Below are positions 1-8,908 of a stretch of 33,533 nucleotides of DNA, in pieces; within the stretch, counting starts at the first letter, position 1, and every line of letters begins with the position of its first letter. This DNA is from Rhodoferax sp. Lineage in GTDB: Bacteria > Pseudomonadota > Gammaproteobacteria > Burkholderiales > Burkholderiaceae_C. The stretch spans positions 1-33,533 of the forward strand of contig JAMFRW010000059.1 of NCBI GenBank assembly GCA_026224975.1, given 5' to 3'. A model generated the notes under the pieces. It made no database searches, was not told where the DNA came from, and was given only the letters and a program-made list of their open reading frames with translations. The position numbers were made by a program, and so were the translations under genes.

Positions 1-249
1 CCAGATCACCAACGCCCCGAAGGCCGCTGCCATCAGCGCACCGGCAATGGCGCCGGCACCGAAGGCCAGCCAGTCGCTGCCGGTATGAACAGCGGTGGCG
101 AAGCCGGCCACGGCAGCGACGAGCATCATCCCTTCCGCGCCCAGGTTCAACACCCCGGCACGTTCGTTGATCAAGAGACCGATGCCCGCCAACGCGAGCA
201 CGGTGCCGGCGTTGAGCGTGGCGGCGATGAGCAGTGCGATTGCGTCCAT
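1..249 (-). CDS. ABC transporter permease, nucleoside/simple-sugar type (3' part outside the window)
   Basis: This is the N-terminal 83 codons of an inner-membrane permease; the frame is open from an ATG at 249 to the window edge, so the ORF track missed it. The protein begins MDAIALLIAATLNAGTVLAL and contains INERAGVLNLGAEGMML. That is the signature segment of the second permease of BmpA/NupABC-type nucleoside importers (BPD_transp_2 family). It would form the translocation channel together with the permease at 732-1856 and be powered by the ATPase at 1849-3378. In such operons the two permease genes normally touch or overlap; here 482 bp of non-coding, palindrome-rich DNA separates them. 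Family assignment is firm; the nucleoside substrate is inferred from the neighbouring purine genes. Confidence 0.88.
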   Translation of the reverse strand, partial: MDAIALLIAATLNAGTVLALAGIGLLINERAGVLNLGAEGMMLVAAVAGFATAVHTGSDWLAFGAGAIAGALMAAAFGALVIW

Positions 250-731
250 CTCAGTGGCTCCGGGTTGGGGTGTTCGACATGCGATGTGTGAGCGACGGGT
301 TGCTCGCGCGAAGTTTCGTCTGGCTCTTGTGCGCGGCGCGGCAGGGGGTGCGCGGCGTGGTCTCACGCTGGTGCGGTCGGCGGGTACGCCGACTGCGCTG
401 CGCGGCCCAGGGCCAGAGGCCCTGGGCCCTCGCCAGGCACAAACAGTCCTCAAGACTGTTTATGTCCGGGCTCGGTGCTCGGTCCGGGGTCGCGTCGCCG
501 AACTCACCCCGCTCGCCGAGGCGAGCTAAGTTCGAACAACCGCAACGAGTCAGTTCACGGAGCGCGCAAAGCGCGCCGACCCCGGCCCTGTGCGTCTCCT
601 CGCCCCACAGTGAGGCTCCACCGCGCACCCCCTGCCGCGCAGAACCGGCTTTGTGTGTTTGGGCGGAAGAGCCCACAATGTCGTCACCGTGAAGCGGGCG
701 GGCTGCGATGATCGAATCGAAGCATCCCATT
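250..731. other. 482-bp non-coding gap between two ABC permease genes
   Basis: No convincing gene was seen. The ORFs listed here (for example 251-766 on the minus strand) have Arg/Ala/Pro-rich translations without recognisable domains and look like products of high GC. The block is instead dense in perfect short hairpins: 376-393 (7-bp arms), 404-428 (11-bp arms, 3-nt loop), 441-461 (AAACAGTC arms), 511-526 (7-bp arms) and 562-576 (GCGCGC arms). These sit inside a 20-bp inverted repeat, which is listed separately. Confidence 0.75.
336..640. repeat. Palindrome-rich element bounded by a 20-bp perfect inverted repeat
   Basis: The left arm at 336-355 reads GCGCGGCAGGGGGTGCGCGG, and its exact reverse complement is at 621-640. 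A second nested inverted repeat pairs 484-492 (CCGGGGTCG) with 577-585. Five further local hairpins lie between them. The 305-bp unit resembles a miniature inverted-repeat element or another structured dispersed repeat. No transposase and no clear target-site duplication were seen, so its class is open. Confidence 0.6.
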
Positions 732-1856
732 TCAAGCCCCTTTCCCGGTCTTGAGCGCAGCAGCATTCAAATGCGCAGCGCTACCGGAGAGTGAAGGGGC
801 ACGAGACGACCAACGCACCCGATAATGAATCAGCGTGTCGCAAGCCAGCAGCGTGAAGAGCAGCAAGCCCTGGAACACGCCGGTCAGCGATTTGGGCAGG
901 CCGAGGCGGGACTGTGCAAGCTCGCCGCCGATGTAGAACATGCTCATGAGGATCGCCGAGAAGACGATGCCGACGGGGTGCAGACGGCCGACGTAGGCCA
1001 CGATGATCGCGGCGAAGCCGTAGCCTGCCGGCACGTAGGGCGTGAGCTGACCGAGCGGGCCTGCGGCTTCCAAACCGCCAGCCAGGCCGGCCATGCCACC
1101 GGAGATGAGTAGCGCAATCCACAGTGCGGCGCGTGACGAAAAGCCTGCGTACTTGGCCGCAGCCGGCGCAAGCCCGCCCACCTGCAACTGGAAGCCGCGA
1201 TAGGTGCGGAACAGGAACACCCAGAACACCGCCACGCTCGCCACGGCGATCAGCACGCCGATGTTGAGCCGCATGCCGTCGAAGAGCCGCGGGATCTTGG
1301 TGACTGCCAGGAAGGTGATGGTCTGGGGGAAGTTGTAGCCGGCCGGGTCTTTCCACGGGCCGTAGATAAGGTAGCCGAGCACGAACTCGGCCACGTAGAC
1401 CAGCATCAGGCTCACCAGAATTTCATTGGCGTTGAAGCGGTCTCGCAACAATGCCACGATGCCGGCCCACAGCATGCCGCCGACCACGCCGGCCAGCAGG
1501 ATCGGGATGACGATCCAGCGGCCGGTTTCCGGCCCGGCCTGCATCGCGACCCAGCCGCTGAAGAGGGCACCGAGGATGAACTGCCCTTCGGCGCCGATGT
1601 TCCACACATTGGAGCGGAAGCACACCGCCAGCCCGAGCGCGATCAGCAACAGTGGCGTGGCCTTGACAGCCAGTTCCGAGAGCGCATAGCCGCTCTTCAA
1701 CGGCTCCACGAAGAACATCTGCAACCCGCGCAACGGGTCCTTGCCCAGCATCATGAACAGGGCCACGCCGATCAGCACCGTGATGGCGAGAGCGAGCAGA
1801 GGCGAGGCGATCGACATCACCTTGGACGGCTGCGGGCGCGCTTCGAGCTTAAGCAT
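732..1856 (-). CDS. ABC transporter permease, nucleoside/simple-sugar type
   Basis: A 374-residue multi-spanning inner-membrane protein of the BPD_transp_2 family, the first permease of a NupABC/YufOPQ-type importer. It has alternating hydrophobic segments and the family segment CFRSNVWNIGAEGQFILGAL near residues 80-100, which corresponds to NLGAEG in the partner permease. The ATG at 1856 lies inside the 3' end of the ATPase gene (8-nt overlap, 1849-1856), so the two are probably translationally coupled. It would import a nucleoside or purine-related solute with the permease at 1-249. The substrate is inferred from the surrounding guaD, azgA-type and xdh genes. The lipoprotein (BMP family) binding subunit is not in the window. 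Confidence 0.9.
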   Translation of the reverse strand: MLKLEARPQPSKVMSIASPLLALAITVLIGVALFMMLGKDPLRGLQMFFVEPLKSGYALSELAVKATPLLLIALGLAVCFRSNVWNIGAEGQFILGALFSGWVAMQAGPETGRWIVIPILLAGVVGGMLWAGIVALLRDRFNANEILVSLMLVYVAEFVLGYLIYGPWKDPAGYNFPQTITFLAVTKIPRLFDGMRLNIGVLIAVASVAVFWVFLFRTYRGFQLQVGGLAPAAAKYAGFSSRAALWIALLISGGMAGLAGGLEAAGPLGQLTPYVPAGYGFAAIIVAYVGRLHPVGIVFSAILMSMFYIGGELAQSRLGLPKSLTGVFQGLLLFTLLACDTLIHYRVRWSSRAPSLSGSAAHLNAAALKTGKGA

Positions 1857-3378
1857 GGGCCACCTCCTTCGCGGCGTGGGCGCCGTCCTTCGGCCAGAGG
1901 CCGCTCATCCATTCGCCGATCATCTCGATCGTGGCTTGCGAAGTCGGCACGCTGGGCGACAAACGCCCCTGCGCGATCACCACCAGGCGGTCCGAGATTT
2001 CGAACAACTCGTCGAGCTCCTCGCTGACGATCAAGAGCGCGCAGCCCTCGTCACGCAGCTTCAGCAGCGCCCCGCGAATCTGCGCAGCGGCGCCCACGTC
2101 CACACCCCAAGTGGGTTGCGAAACGATCAACAGCTTCGGGCTGGCATCGATCTCGCGGCCGACGATGAACTTCTGCAGGTTGCCGCCCGAAAGGCTCTTG
2201 GCCGCCGCATCCGGCCCGCCGGCCTTCACGTTGTATTTGCGAATCAAGTCCTCGGCCAGTTTTTGCACCTGGCCCATCGCGATCCAGCCGCTCTTGCCGA
2301 CGGCCTCGGTGCGCGTGAGCAGCGTGTTCTGCGCCAGCGAAAGCGTGGGCACCGCGCCGCGGCCGAGGCGCTCTTCGGGCACGAAATTGAGGCCCAGGTT
2401 GCGACGCTGGCGCGGGCGCGTTTGCGAGATGTCTTTGCCGAACAACTGGATCGAGCCAGCCGGTGCACGCGTGTCTTCGCCCGAGAGCGCAGCCATGAAT
2501 TCCTGCTGGCCGTTGCCCGAGACGCCGGCCACGCCGACGATCTCACCGGCGAGCACTTGCAGCGCGATGTCGGCGAGCGTGGTACCGAAGGGTGACTGCT
2601 TGGCGAGGCTCAAGCCCTTCAGTTCCAACGCGACCGCGCCGAGTTTCGATTGGATGTGCTGCAACTGCGGCGGCTCGGCGCCGATCATCAGGCGCGAGAG
2701 GCTGGCGTTGGTTTCTTTCGTGGGATCGACCTCACCGGTGACCTTGCCGCCGCGCAGCACGGTGCAGTTGTGGCACAGCGCGCGGATCTCGTCGAGCTTG
2801 TGGCTGATGTAGAGGATGCTGCAGCCTTCGCTCGCGAGCTTGCGCAGCGTGACGAAGAGTTTTTCGACCGCTTGCGGCGTGAGCACCGAGGTGGGCTCAT
2901 CCAGGATCAGGCACTTGGGGTTGGTCATCAGCGCGCGCACGATCTCCACACGCTGGCGCTCGCCGACCGAGAGCGAATGCACCGGCCGCAGCGGCTCCAC
3001 ATCCAGCCCGTAGCCCTTGGAGACCTGCGTGATGCGCTGGGTGACTTCGGCGAGCGAGAGCGACTTGTCGAGGCCGAGCCACACGTTCTCGGCCGCGGTG
3101 AGCGTGTCGAACAGGCTGAAGTGCTGGAACACCATGCTGATGCCCAGCGTGCGCGCCTCTTGCGGGTTGCGGATGTTCACGGCCTGGCCGTTCCAGCGGA
3201 TCTCGCCTTCATCGGGCCGCACGGCGCCGTAGATCATCTTCATCATGGTCGACTTGCCGGCACCGTTCTCGCCGAGCACGGCGTGGATTTCGCCGGGCTG
3301 CACACGCAGGTTCACGCGGTCGTTGGCCTTGACGGCCGGGTACTGCTTGCTGATGTCGACGAGTTCGAGTCGCAACAC
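1849..3378 (-). CDS. ABC transporter ATP-binding protein with two nucleotide-binding domains
   Basis: This is the energising subunit of the nucleoside-type importer, with two fused ABC domains as in RbsA, MglA and NupA/YufO. Domain 1 has Walker A GENGAGKST, signature LSVGERQRVEI and Walker B CLILDEPT. Domain 2 has the degenerate Walker A usual for the family (GVSGNGQQE), signature LSGGNLQKF and Walker B LLIVSQPTWGVD. The ORF track starts at 3444, but I favour the GTG at 3378 (509 residues). It is preceded by GGAGAA at good spacing, and the conserved domain begins at once with LRLELVDISKQYPAV. The 3' end overlaps the permease start, and the AzgA-type permease gene lies 114 bp upstream on the same strand. 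Confidence 0.92.
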   Translation of the reverse strand: MLRLELVDISKQYPAVKANDRVNLRVQPGEIHAVLGENGAGKSTMMKMIYGAVRPDEGEIRWNGQAVNIRNPQEARTLGISMVFQHFSLFDTLTAAENVWLGLDKSLSLAEVTQRITQVSKGYGLDVEPLRPVHSLSVGERQRVEIVRALMTNPKCLILDEPTSVLTPQAVEKLFVTLRKLASEGCSILYISHKLDEIRALCHNCTVLRGGKVTGEVDPTKETNASLSRLMIGAEPPQLQHIQSKLGAVALELKGLSLAKQSPFGTTLADIALQVLAGEIVGVAGVSGNGQQEFMAALSGEDTRAPAGSIQLFGKDISQTRPRQRRNLGLNFVPEERLGRGAVPTLSLAQNTLLTRTEAVGKSGWIAMGQVQKLAEDLIRKYNVKAGGPDAAAKSLSGGNLQKFIVGREIDASPKLLIVSQPTWGVDVGAAAQIRGALLKLRDEGCALLIVSEELDELFEISDRLVVIAQGRLSPSVPTSQATIEMIGEWMSGLWPKDGAHAAKEVAHA

Positions 3379-3492
3379 GGGCTTCTCCGGTAGAAAACAT
3401 TCGGGGCGGCTTTCGAATGAAGCACGGCCGGGGGCCAGCGTCAATCGGGTGCCGCAGCAACGGCTCGCGGTATCGATGGAGTGTTAAACCAT

Positions 3493-4788
3493 TCAGCCGC
3501 CGCCGAGGTAGATGAACTTGCCGAGGAAGACCGCCGCGATGATCCACACCATCCAGTGCACGCCCCTGGCCTTGCCGGTGAAAAGCTTCAGCGCCGCATA
3601 GGTGATGAAGCCGAAAGCGAGGCCGTTGGCGATGTTGTAGGTGAAAGGCATCATCAGCGCCGTGACGGCCGCGGGGATGACTTCGGTGGTCTCGTCCCAG
3701 TCCAGTTCTGTCAGTTCCCTAAGCATTAAACAGGCCACGAAGAGCAGCGCCGGTGCGGTGGCATAGGCCGGCACCGAGCCGGCGAGCGGCGAGATGACGA
3801 GGCAGGCGAGGAAGAGGATCGCCACCGTCAGCGCCGTCAAGCCGGTGCGCCCGCCGGCCTGCACGCCGGCTGCGCTTTCCACATAGGCCGTGGTGCTGGA
3901 GGTGCCGAGCAGCGAGCCGGCGAAGATGGCGACGCTGTCGGCCAGCAGCGCCTTGTTGAGCCGTTCCATCTTGCCCGGCACCAGCAGGCCGGCGCGCTTG
4001 GCCACGCCCATCAGCGTGCCGGTGGCATCGAAGAGTTCCACCAAGAAGAAGACCAGCACCACGTTCAAAAGGCCACCGGCGAGTGCGCCCTTGATGTCGA
4101 GCTTGAGAAAGGTCGGCTCGATCGACGGTGGCGGCGAGAAGATGCCGTGGAACTCATTGCCGCCGAAGACGAAGGAGGCCAGCGTGACGGCGACGATGCC
4201 GATCAGAATCGCGCCCGGCACCTTGAGCCGGTCGAGCACGACGATCAGGATGAAGCCGATCGAAGCCAGCGCCACCGGTGCGGTGTGCAGGTCGCCGAGG
4301 GTCACGAAGGTGGCATCCGACTTGGCGACGATGCCGGCGCTCTTGAGCGCGATGATCGCGAGGAAGAGCCCGATGCCGACAGTGATCGCGACCCGTATCG
4401 AATGCGGTATGCCGCGGATGATCAACTCGCGGAGGCCAAACAGCGTGACGATCAGGAAGAGGCAACCCGAGATGAACACCGCGCCGAGTGCCGTCTGCCA
4501 GGTGAAGCCCATGTGCAGCACGACCACGAAGGCGAAGTACGCGTTGAGCCCCATGCCCGGCGCGAGCGCGATCGGGTAGTTGGCGTAGAGCGCCATGATG
4601 CCGGTGCCGAGTGCGGCGATCAGGCAGGTGGCGACGAACACCGATTCCTTCGGCATGCCGGCCGCACCGAGGATGGAAGGGTTGACGAAGATGATGTAGG
4701 CCATCGTCAGGAAGGTCGTCAGGCCGGCGACGACTTCGGTCCTGACGTTGGTGTTGTGCTCTCGCAGCTTGAAAAGTCTCTCTAACAT
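3493..4788 (-). CDS. NCS2 family purine permease, AzgA/GhxP type
   Basis: A 431-residue, roughly 12-14-helix inner-membrane symporter of the AzgA branch of nucleobase:cation symporter-2, expected to import adenine, guanine and/or hypoxanthine. The start MLERLFKLREHNTNVRTEV and the following TTFLTMAYIIFVNPSIL are diagnostic. LGTSSTTAYVESAAGVQAGG, around residues 290-315, is the conserved substrate/ion-site region of the group. Length is normal. It lies 28 bp downstream of guaD and upstream of the ABC importer, all on one strand. This suggests an operon that both imports purines and feeds guanine to the deaminase. The exact base specificity cannot be told from sequence alone. Confidence 0.93.
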   Translation of the reverse strand: MLERLFKLREHNTNVRTEVVAGLTTFLTMAYIIFVNPSILGAAGMPKESVFVATCLIAALGTGIMALYANYPIALAPGMGLNAYFAFVVVLHMGFTWQTALGAVFISGCLFLIVTLFGLRELIIRGIPHSIRVAITVGIGLFLAIIALKSAGIVAKSDATFVTLGDLHTAPVALASIGFILIVVLDRLKVPGAILIGIVAVTLASFVFGGNEFHGIFSPPPSIEPTFLKLDIKGALAGGLLNVVLVFFLVELFDATGTLMGVAKRAGLLVPGKMERLNKALLADSVAIFAGSLLGTSSTTAYVESAAGVQAGGRTGLTALTVAILFLACLVISPLAGSVPAYATAPALLFVACLMLRELTELDWDETTEVIPAAVTALMMPFTYNIANGLAFGFITYAALKLFTGKARGVHWMVWIIAAVFLGKFIYLGGG

Positions 4789-4816
4789 GTGTCTTGTCTC
4801 CGATTGTTTTGAGGGA

Positions 4817-6160
4817 TCAGGCAGTCGCGAGCCGGTCGATGCCGGCTACATACGCTGCCTTCAGGTTGCGCTCATCCGAGAGCGTCAACCATGCGAACAC
4901 TTTTTCGTGCAGGGCCGTCGCCACCTCGTGGCGGCGCGTGGCGACCGGGCCGACGGCCCACTCCCAAACGCACACGTCGGCGGTACGGCCGATTTCCAGC
5001 GAGCCGATTTCGTCCTCCAGATGCAGCGCTTCGGCAGAGCCCAGCGTGGCGGCATGCAATGCCTTCCAGGCGGTGAGCCGCTGGCCGGCCATGGCCTGCA
5101 CCTTATAGGCATCGGCCAACGTGCGCTGCATGGAGAGGCCGGTGCCGCCGCCCACATCGCTCGCCACGCTCACGGCCGCGCCACCTTCGATGGCAGCACG
5201 CCAATCGAACAGGCCGCTGCCGAGGAAGAGGTTGGAGGACGGGCTGTGCGCGATCTGCGCGCCGGTCTCGCGGATGACGGCGCGGTCGTTGTCGTCGAGC
5301 CAGATGCCATGCGCCAGCACGCTGCGCGAATGCATCAGGCCGGCGCGTGCGTACACATCCAGGTAGCTGCGCGCCTCGGGGAAGAGCTCGCGCACCCAGG
5401 CGACTTCATCGCGATTTTCGGCCACGTGGGTCTGCATGTAGATGCTGGGGTAGGCGGCGCAGAGCTTGCCGGCCATCACCAGTTGCTCCGGCGTGCTGGT
5501 GGGCGCGAAGCGCACGGTCACGGCGTAGGCCAGGCGGTCCTTGCCGTGCCAGCGGTCGATGAGGTCGATGCAATCGGCCTCGGCCAGAGGAACGTCGTCG
5601 CGCAGGCCATCGGGCGCATGGCGGTCCATCAGCACCTTGCCGGTGATGAGGCGCATGCCGCGGGCTTGTGCCCCGGCAAAGAGCTTGTCGGCGCTGACCT
5701 TGTGCACGGTGGGAAAGACGACGGCGCTGGTCGTGCCGCTGGCCAGCAGCGCATCGAGAAATCGCGCCGCGCCGGCTTCGGCTTCGTGCGGATCGGCAAA
5801 GCGCATCTCGGCCGGGAAGGTGTAGGTCTCGAGCCAGTCGAGCAGCGCCGTGCCGTAGCTCGCGATCACGTCGATCTGCGGGCTGTGCACGTGGGTGTCG
5901 ATGAAGCCGGGCATCAGCAACTTGCCGGCATGGTCGACCTGCCGCCAGCTGGCATCCGGCGTTTGCGCGGCCGGCTGCGCGCCAACGATGCGGCCGCCTT
6001 CGATCAGCAGCCAGTGGTCGGGCCGGTAGCGCACTGCGGGCGATTCGATCGCGCCCCATTCCGGGGGGCCGGTGAAATCGAGCAGGTCGCCACGGAGTGC
6101 CAAACGAGCGGCAACACGCTGGGCCGGGGAAGATGAAGCAGTGCTCATGGGCGGACTCAT
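4817..6160 (-). CDS. guaD: Guanine deaminase
   Basis: A zinc-dependent amidohydrolase that converts guanine to xanthine and ammonia in the cytoplasm, supplying XdhAB. Visible motifs are PGFIDTHVHSPQIDVIASYG (metal-binding HxH), the FPTVHK region, the HVAEN metal histidine, VLAHGIWLDD, and SPSSNLFLGSGLF followed by ASDVGGGTGLSM near the C-terminus. These are the guanine-deaminase versions of the family motifs. At 447 residues the length is normal. The ATG at 6160 overlaps the stop of the LysR gene as ATGA; a second ATG at 6148 is possible. No good Shine-Dalgarno precedes either, which fits translational coupling to the regulator gene. It is followed closely by the AzgA-type permease. Confidence 0.94.
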   Translation of the reverse strand: MSPPMSTASSSPAQRVAARLALRGDLLDFTGPPEWGAIESPAVRYRPDHWLLIEGGRIVGAQPAAQTPDASWRQVDHAGKLLMPGFIDTHVHSPQIDVIASYGTALLDWLETYTFPAEMRFADPHEAEAGAARFLDALLASGTTSAVVFPTVHKVSADKLFAGAQARGMRLITGKVLMDRHAPDGLRDDVPLAEADCIDLIDRWHGKDRLAYAVTVRFAPTSTPEQLVMAGKLCAAYPSIYMQTHVAENRDEVAWVRELFPEARSYLDVYARAGLMHSRSVLAHGIWLDDNDRAVIRETGAQIAHSPSSNLFLGSGLFDWRAAIEGGAAVSVASDVGGGTGLSMQRTLADAYKVQAMAGQRLTAWKALHAATLGSAEALHLEDEIGSLEIGRTADVCVWEWAVGPVATRRHEVATALHEKVFAWLTLSDERNLKAAYVAGIDRLATA

Positions 6161-7167
6161 TGCAAGTTTGGGGCAGAGGCCGCGTCGCGCCGCCGCACCA
6201 TGCCGTGCGTGGCAAGGCCGCGGGCCACGTCGCGCACCTGCTCACGCAGCCAGCGCAGCGAGGCCGAGGCGTGCGTGAGGTCATGCCAGAGCTGGTAGTA
6301 GGTGAGCGCAGGGAAAGGCGCGGGGCAGCGCACCACCTTCACCGGCAGCGTGTCGGTATAGCGCGAGCAGAAGAGGCGGCCTGTGGTGAGCACCAGCAAG
6401 CTCTGCGCCACCATCAGCGGGATCAGGCTGAAGTGCGCGCTGCGCACCACGATGTTGCGCGAGAGGCCGAGCGATTCGAGGTGCTCGTCGATCACGCCCG
6501 GCGCCGCGCCTTGCAGGCCGGCGTGCAGCGGCGTGGGCGCCACATGCTCGCAGGCGAGGTAGCGCTCGACCGTCCAGGCGCGGGTGCCGGCGCTGCGGGC
6601 CACGGGGTTGTCGTCGGCCACCAGGCAGACGATCTCGTCGGACATCAGGCGGCCCAGGTGCAGTTCTTCGGGCGGCTGCAGCCAATTGCCGATGACCAGA
6701 TCGACCTCGCCGGCCGCCAGGCTGCGCCGGTAGTCGAAGCCGCCCGAGAGCGGCATCAATTCGAGCCGCACGCCGGGCGCGGCGCGCTTGAGCTGCACCA
6801 CCAGCTCGGGCAGGAAGAGCGGATCGAGGTAATCGCTCGCGGCAATGCGAAAGGTGGTGTCGCTCGCCAGCGGGTCGAAGCCGCGCTGGCGCGAACGGGG
6901 GCTGAAGAGGCGGTCGGCGTCGTCGAGCAGGCGGGTGGCCGGGTCCAGCAATTGCAACGCGATGGCGGTGGGCGTCATGCCGTTGCCGGCGCGCACCAGC
7001 AACGGGTCTCCCGTCAACTGCCGCAGCCTTTTCAGTTGGGCACTCACGGCGGGCTGCGTGCTGTTCAAGCGCATGGCGGCCCGGGAAACGCTGCGTTCGG
7101 TGATCAAGGTCTGCAACACCCGTATGAGGTAGATCTCGATCTTGTCGAAAGCCGGGCGTGCTGTCAT
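6157..7167 (-). CDS. LysR-family transcriptional regulator of the purine cluster
   Basis: A 336-residue LysR-type regulator. It has an N-terminal winged helix-turn-helix (RSVSRAAMRLNSTQPAVSAQ, about residues 25-45) and a C-terminal co-inducer-binding domain. It is transcribed divergently from xdhA, with 120 bp between the start codons, the standard layout for a LysR protein acting on its neighbour. Its stop codon overlaps the guaD start (ATGA), so regulator and deaminase share a transcript. A role in controlling xdhABC and the guaD operon in response to a purine or urate-type effector is an inference from position only. The upstream sequence shows no strong Shine-Dalgarno. Confidence 0.9.
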   Translation of the reverse strand: MTARPAFDKIEIYLIRVLQTLITERSVSRAAMRLNSTQPAVSAQLKRLRQLTGDPLLVRAGNGMTPTAIALQLLDPATRLLDDADRLFSPRSRQRGFDPLASDTTFRIAASDYLDPLFLPELVVQLKRAAPGVRLELMPLSGGFDYRRSLAAGEVDLVIGNWLQPPEELHLGRLMSDEIVCLVADDNPVARSAGTRAWTVERYLACEHVAPTPLHAGLQGAAPGVIDEHLESLGLSRNIVVRSAHFSLIPLMVAQSLLVLTTGRLFCSRYTDTLPVKVVRCPAPFPALTYYQLWHDLTHASASLRWLREQVRDVARGLATHGMVRRRDAASAPNLQ

Positions 7168-7287
7168 ATGGCCAGAAGCATATCTACTATGGATCTTGAT
7201 GTATACCGTTGGCGCGGAAAGCGACTAAGTTTCGATTGATCAGCGCGCCCGAATCACATTCATCTCTTTCGTCCACCCGAGTTGCTC
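7168..7287. promoter_or_regulatory. Divergent LysR/xdhA promoter region
   Basis: This 120-bp gap must hold the promoters for both directions. Its left half is markedly more AT-rich than its surroundings (about 7165-7205). It contains an imperfect dyad with ATC/GAT arms (ATCTACTATGGAT, 7182-7194), which is plausible as part of a LysR T-N11-A site. The dyad is weak and no -35/-10 pair could be fixed. Confidence 0.4.
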
Positions 7288-8883
7288 ATGGAAAACTGCC
7301 CCATCCGTTTCTTTCACCGTGGCGCCGTCGTCGAAGTCACCGGCGCGCACCCCACCCGCAGCGTGCTCGACTGGCTGCGTGAAGACGCGCGCTGCACCGG
7401 CACCAAGGAAGGCTGCAACGAAGGCGATTGCGGCGCCTGCACCGTCGTCATCGGCGAGTTGCCCCAGCATGCAGGCAGCAGCGGCTCGGCGGTGCGCGGG
7501 CTGAACCTGCGCACCGTCAACTCCTGCATCCAGTTCCTGCCGACGCTGGATGGCAAGGCGCTGTTCACGGTGGAAGACTTGAACGCGATGACTCCGGCGC
7601 CGGCTGTTGCTCGTGCGGCCGAAGCGCTGCACCCGGTGCAACAGGCGATGGTCGAGTGCCACGGCTCGCAGTGCGGGTTCTGCACGCCGGGCTTCGTGAT
7701 GTCGCTCTGGTCGACCTATGAGCGCAGCAGCGCTTGCGGCATGCAACCAACGCGCCAGCAACTGGCCGACGAACTCTCGGGCAACCTGTGTCGCTGCACT
7801 GGCTACCGGCCGATCCTCGATGCCGGCCAGCGCATGTTCGACCTGCCCGCCGTGGCGCTCGACACGGCGCCTGTCATCGAGGCCTTGACATCACTGCAAG
7901 CGGGCGAAGCATCGCCGACCTTCGACTACGCCGCGGCCAACCCCAAGAACCGCCTCGACCACTTCCACGCGCCGAAAACGCTCACCGCCCTCGCCGAACT
8001 GCGCGAGCACAACCCCAAGGCGCAACTGCTGGCCGGCTCGACCGATGTGGGCCTCTGGGTCAACAAGATGTTCCGCGACCTCGGCGACATCATCTACGTG
8101 GGCGATGTGGACGAACTCAAGACCATCGAAGAACGCAGCACCGCGCACGGCAATGAGCTCTACATCGGCGCCGGCGCCTCGCTCGAATCGGCTTGGCGCG
8201 CACTTGCCGAGCGCGTGCCGTCGCTGACCGACGTGTGGCTGCGCTTTGCGTCGCCGCCCATCCGCAACGCCGGCACCATGGGCGGCAACGTGGCCAACGG
8301 GTCGCCCATCGGCGATTCGCCGCCGGTGCTGATGTCGCTGGACGCGCAGATCGAACTGCGCCGTGGCGCGCGCGTGCGCCGCATGCCCCTGGAAGCCTTC
8401 TACCTCGACTACATGAAGAACGAGCTCGAGGCCGGCGAGTTCGTGCAGGGGCTGGCGATTCCTGTCGAGGCGATGTCACGCCAGGTGCGCGCCTACAAGA
8501 TCAGCAAGCGTTTCGATTGCGACATCTCGGCGCTGCTCGGTGGGTTTGCGATCGCACTCGACGGCGATGTGGTGAAGGAGGTTCGCCTGGCGTTCGGCGG
8601 CATGGCGGCCACCGTCAAGCGTGGTGCGAAGGCCGAAGCGGCGCTCGTCGGCAAGGCCTGGTCGCAAGAGACAGTGAATGCCGCCAAGGCCGCGCTCGCC
8701 GAAGACTTCAAGCCGCTCTCCGACATGCGCGCCAGCGCCGCCTATCGCCTGCAAGTGGCGCAGAATTTGTTGCAGCGCTTCTGGCTCGAAACCCGCCGCG
8801 TCGACCCGCTGCCGGCTGCGGCCACGAGCGTGTGGAGCGTGATGCCGCACGACACGTCCATCGCCATCCGCGTGGTTGCGTGA
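7288..8883 (+). CDS. xdhA: Xanthine dehydrogenase small subunit (2Fe-2S and FAD domains)
   Basis: The electron-transfer subunit of bacterial xanthine dehydrogenase, which oxidises hypoxanthine and xanthine to urate with XdhB. The first [2Fe-2S] cluster has Cys43, Cys48 and Cys51 in GCNEGDCGAC plus the Cys of NSCIQF. The second cluster is CGFCTPGF and CRCTGYRPI. The FAD domain shows LLAGSTDVGLWV and GTMGGNVANGSPIGDSPP. The ORF track begins at a TTG (7282). I prefer the ATG at 7288, giving 531 residues and the start MENCPIRFF. It is the first gene of xdhABC; xdhB starts 25 bp after its stop. Length and domain order are normal for XdhA. Confidence 0.95.
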   Translation: MENCPIRFFHRGAVVEVTGAHPTRSVLDWLREDARCTGTKEGCNEGDCGACTVVIGELPQHAGSSGSAVRGLNLRTVNSCIQFLPTLDGKALFTVEDLNAMTPAPAVARAAEALHPVQQAMVECHGSQCGFCTPGFVMSLWSTYERSSACGMQPTRQQLADELSGNLCRCTGYRPILDAGQRMFDLPAVALDTAPVIEALTSLQAGEASPTFDYAAANPKNRLDHFHAPKTLTALAELREHNPKAQLLAGSTDVGLWVNKMFRDLGDIIYVGDVDELKTIEERSTAHGNELYIGAGASLESAWRALAERVPSLTDVWLRFASPPIRNAGTMGGNVANGSPIGDSPPVLMSLDAQIELRRGARVRRMPLEAFYLDYMKNELEAGEFVQGLAIPVEAMSRQVRAYKISKRFDCDISALLGGFAIALDGDVVKEVRLAFGGMAATVKRGAKAEAALVGKAWSQETVNAAKAALAEDFKPLSDMRASAAYRLQVAQNLLQRFWLETRRVDPLPAAATSVWSVMPHDTSIAIRVVA

Positions 8884-8908
8884 GTCACAAGAATTCGAGG
8901 ACATCGCC

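Noticed and set aside
441-461. AAACAGTC hairpin as an intrinsic terminator
   Set aside because: The loop is short and the stem perfect, but no T-run follows on either strand. It is part of a series of hairpins in the larger element.
251-766. 171-codon minus-strand ORF in the gap between ABC permeases, and plus-strand ORFs 85-711
   Set aside because: The translation carries the inverted-repeat and hairpin sequence, has no domain and starts inside the upstream permease gene. The non-coding repeat explanation fits better.
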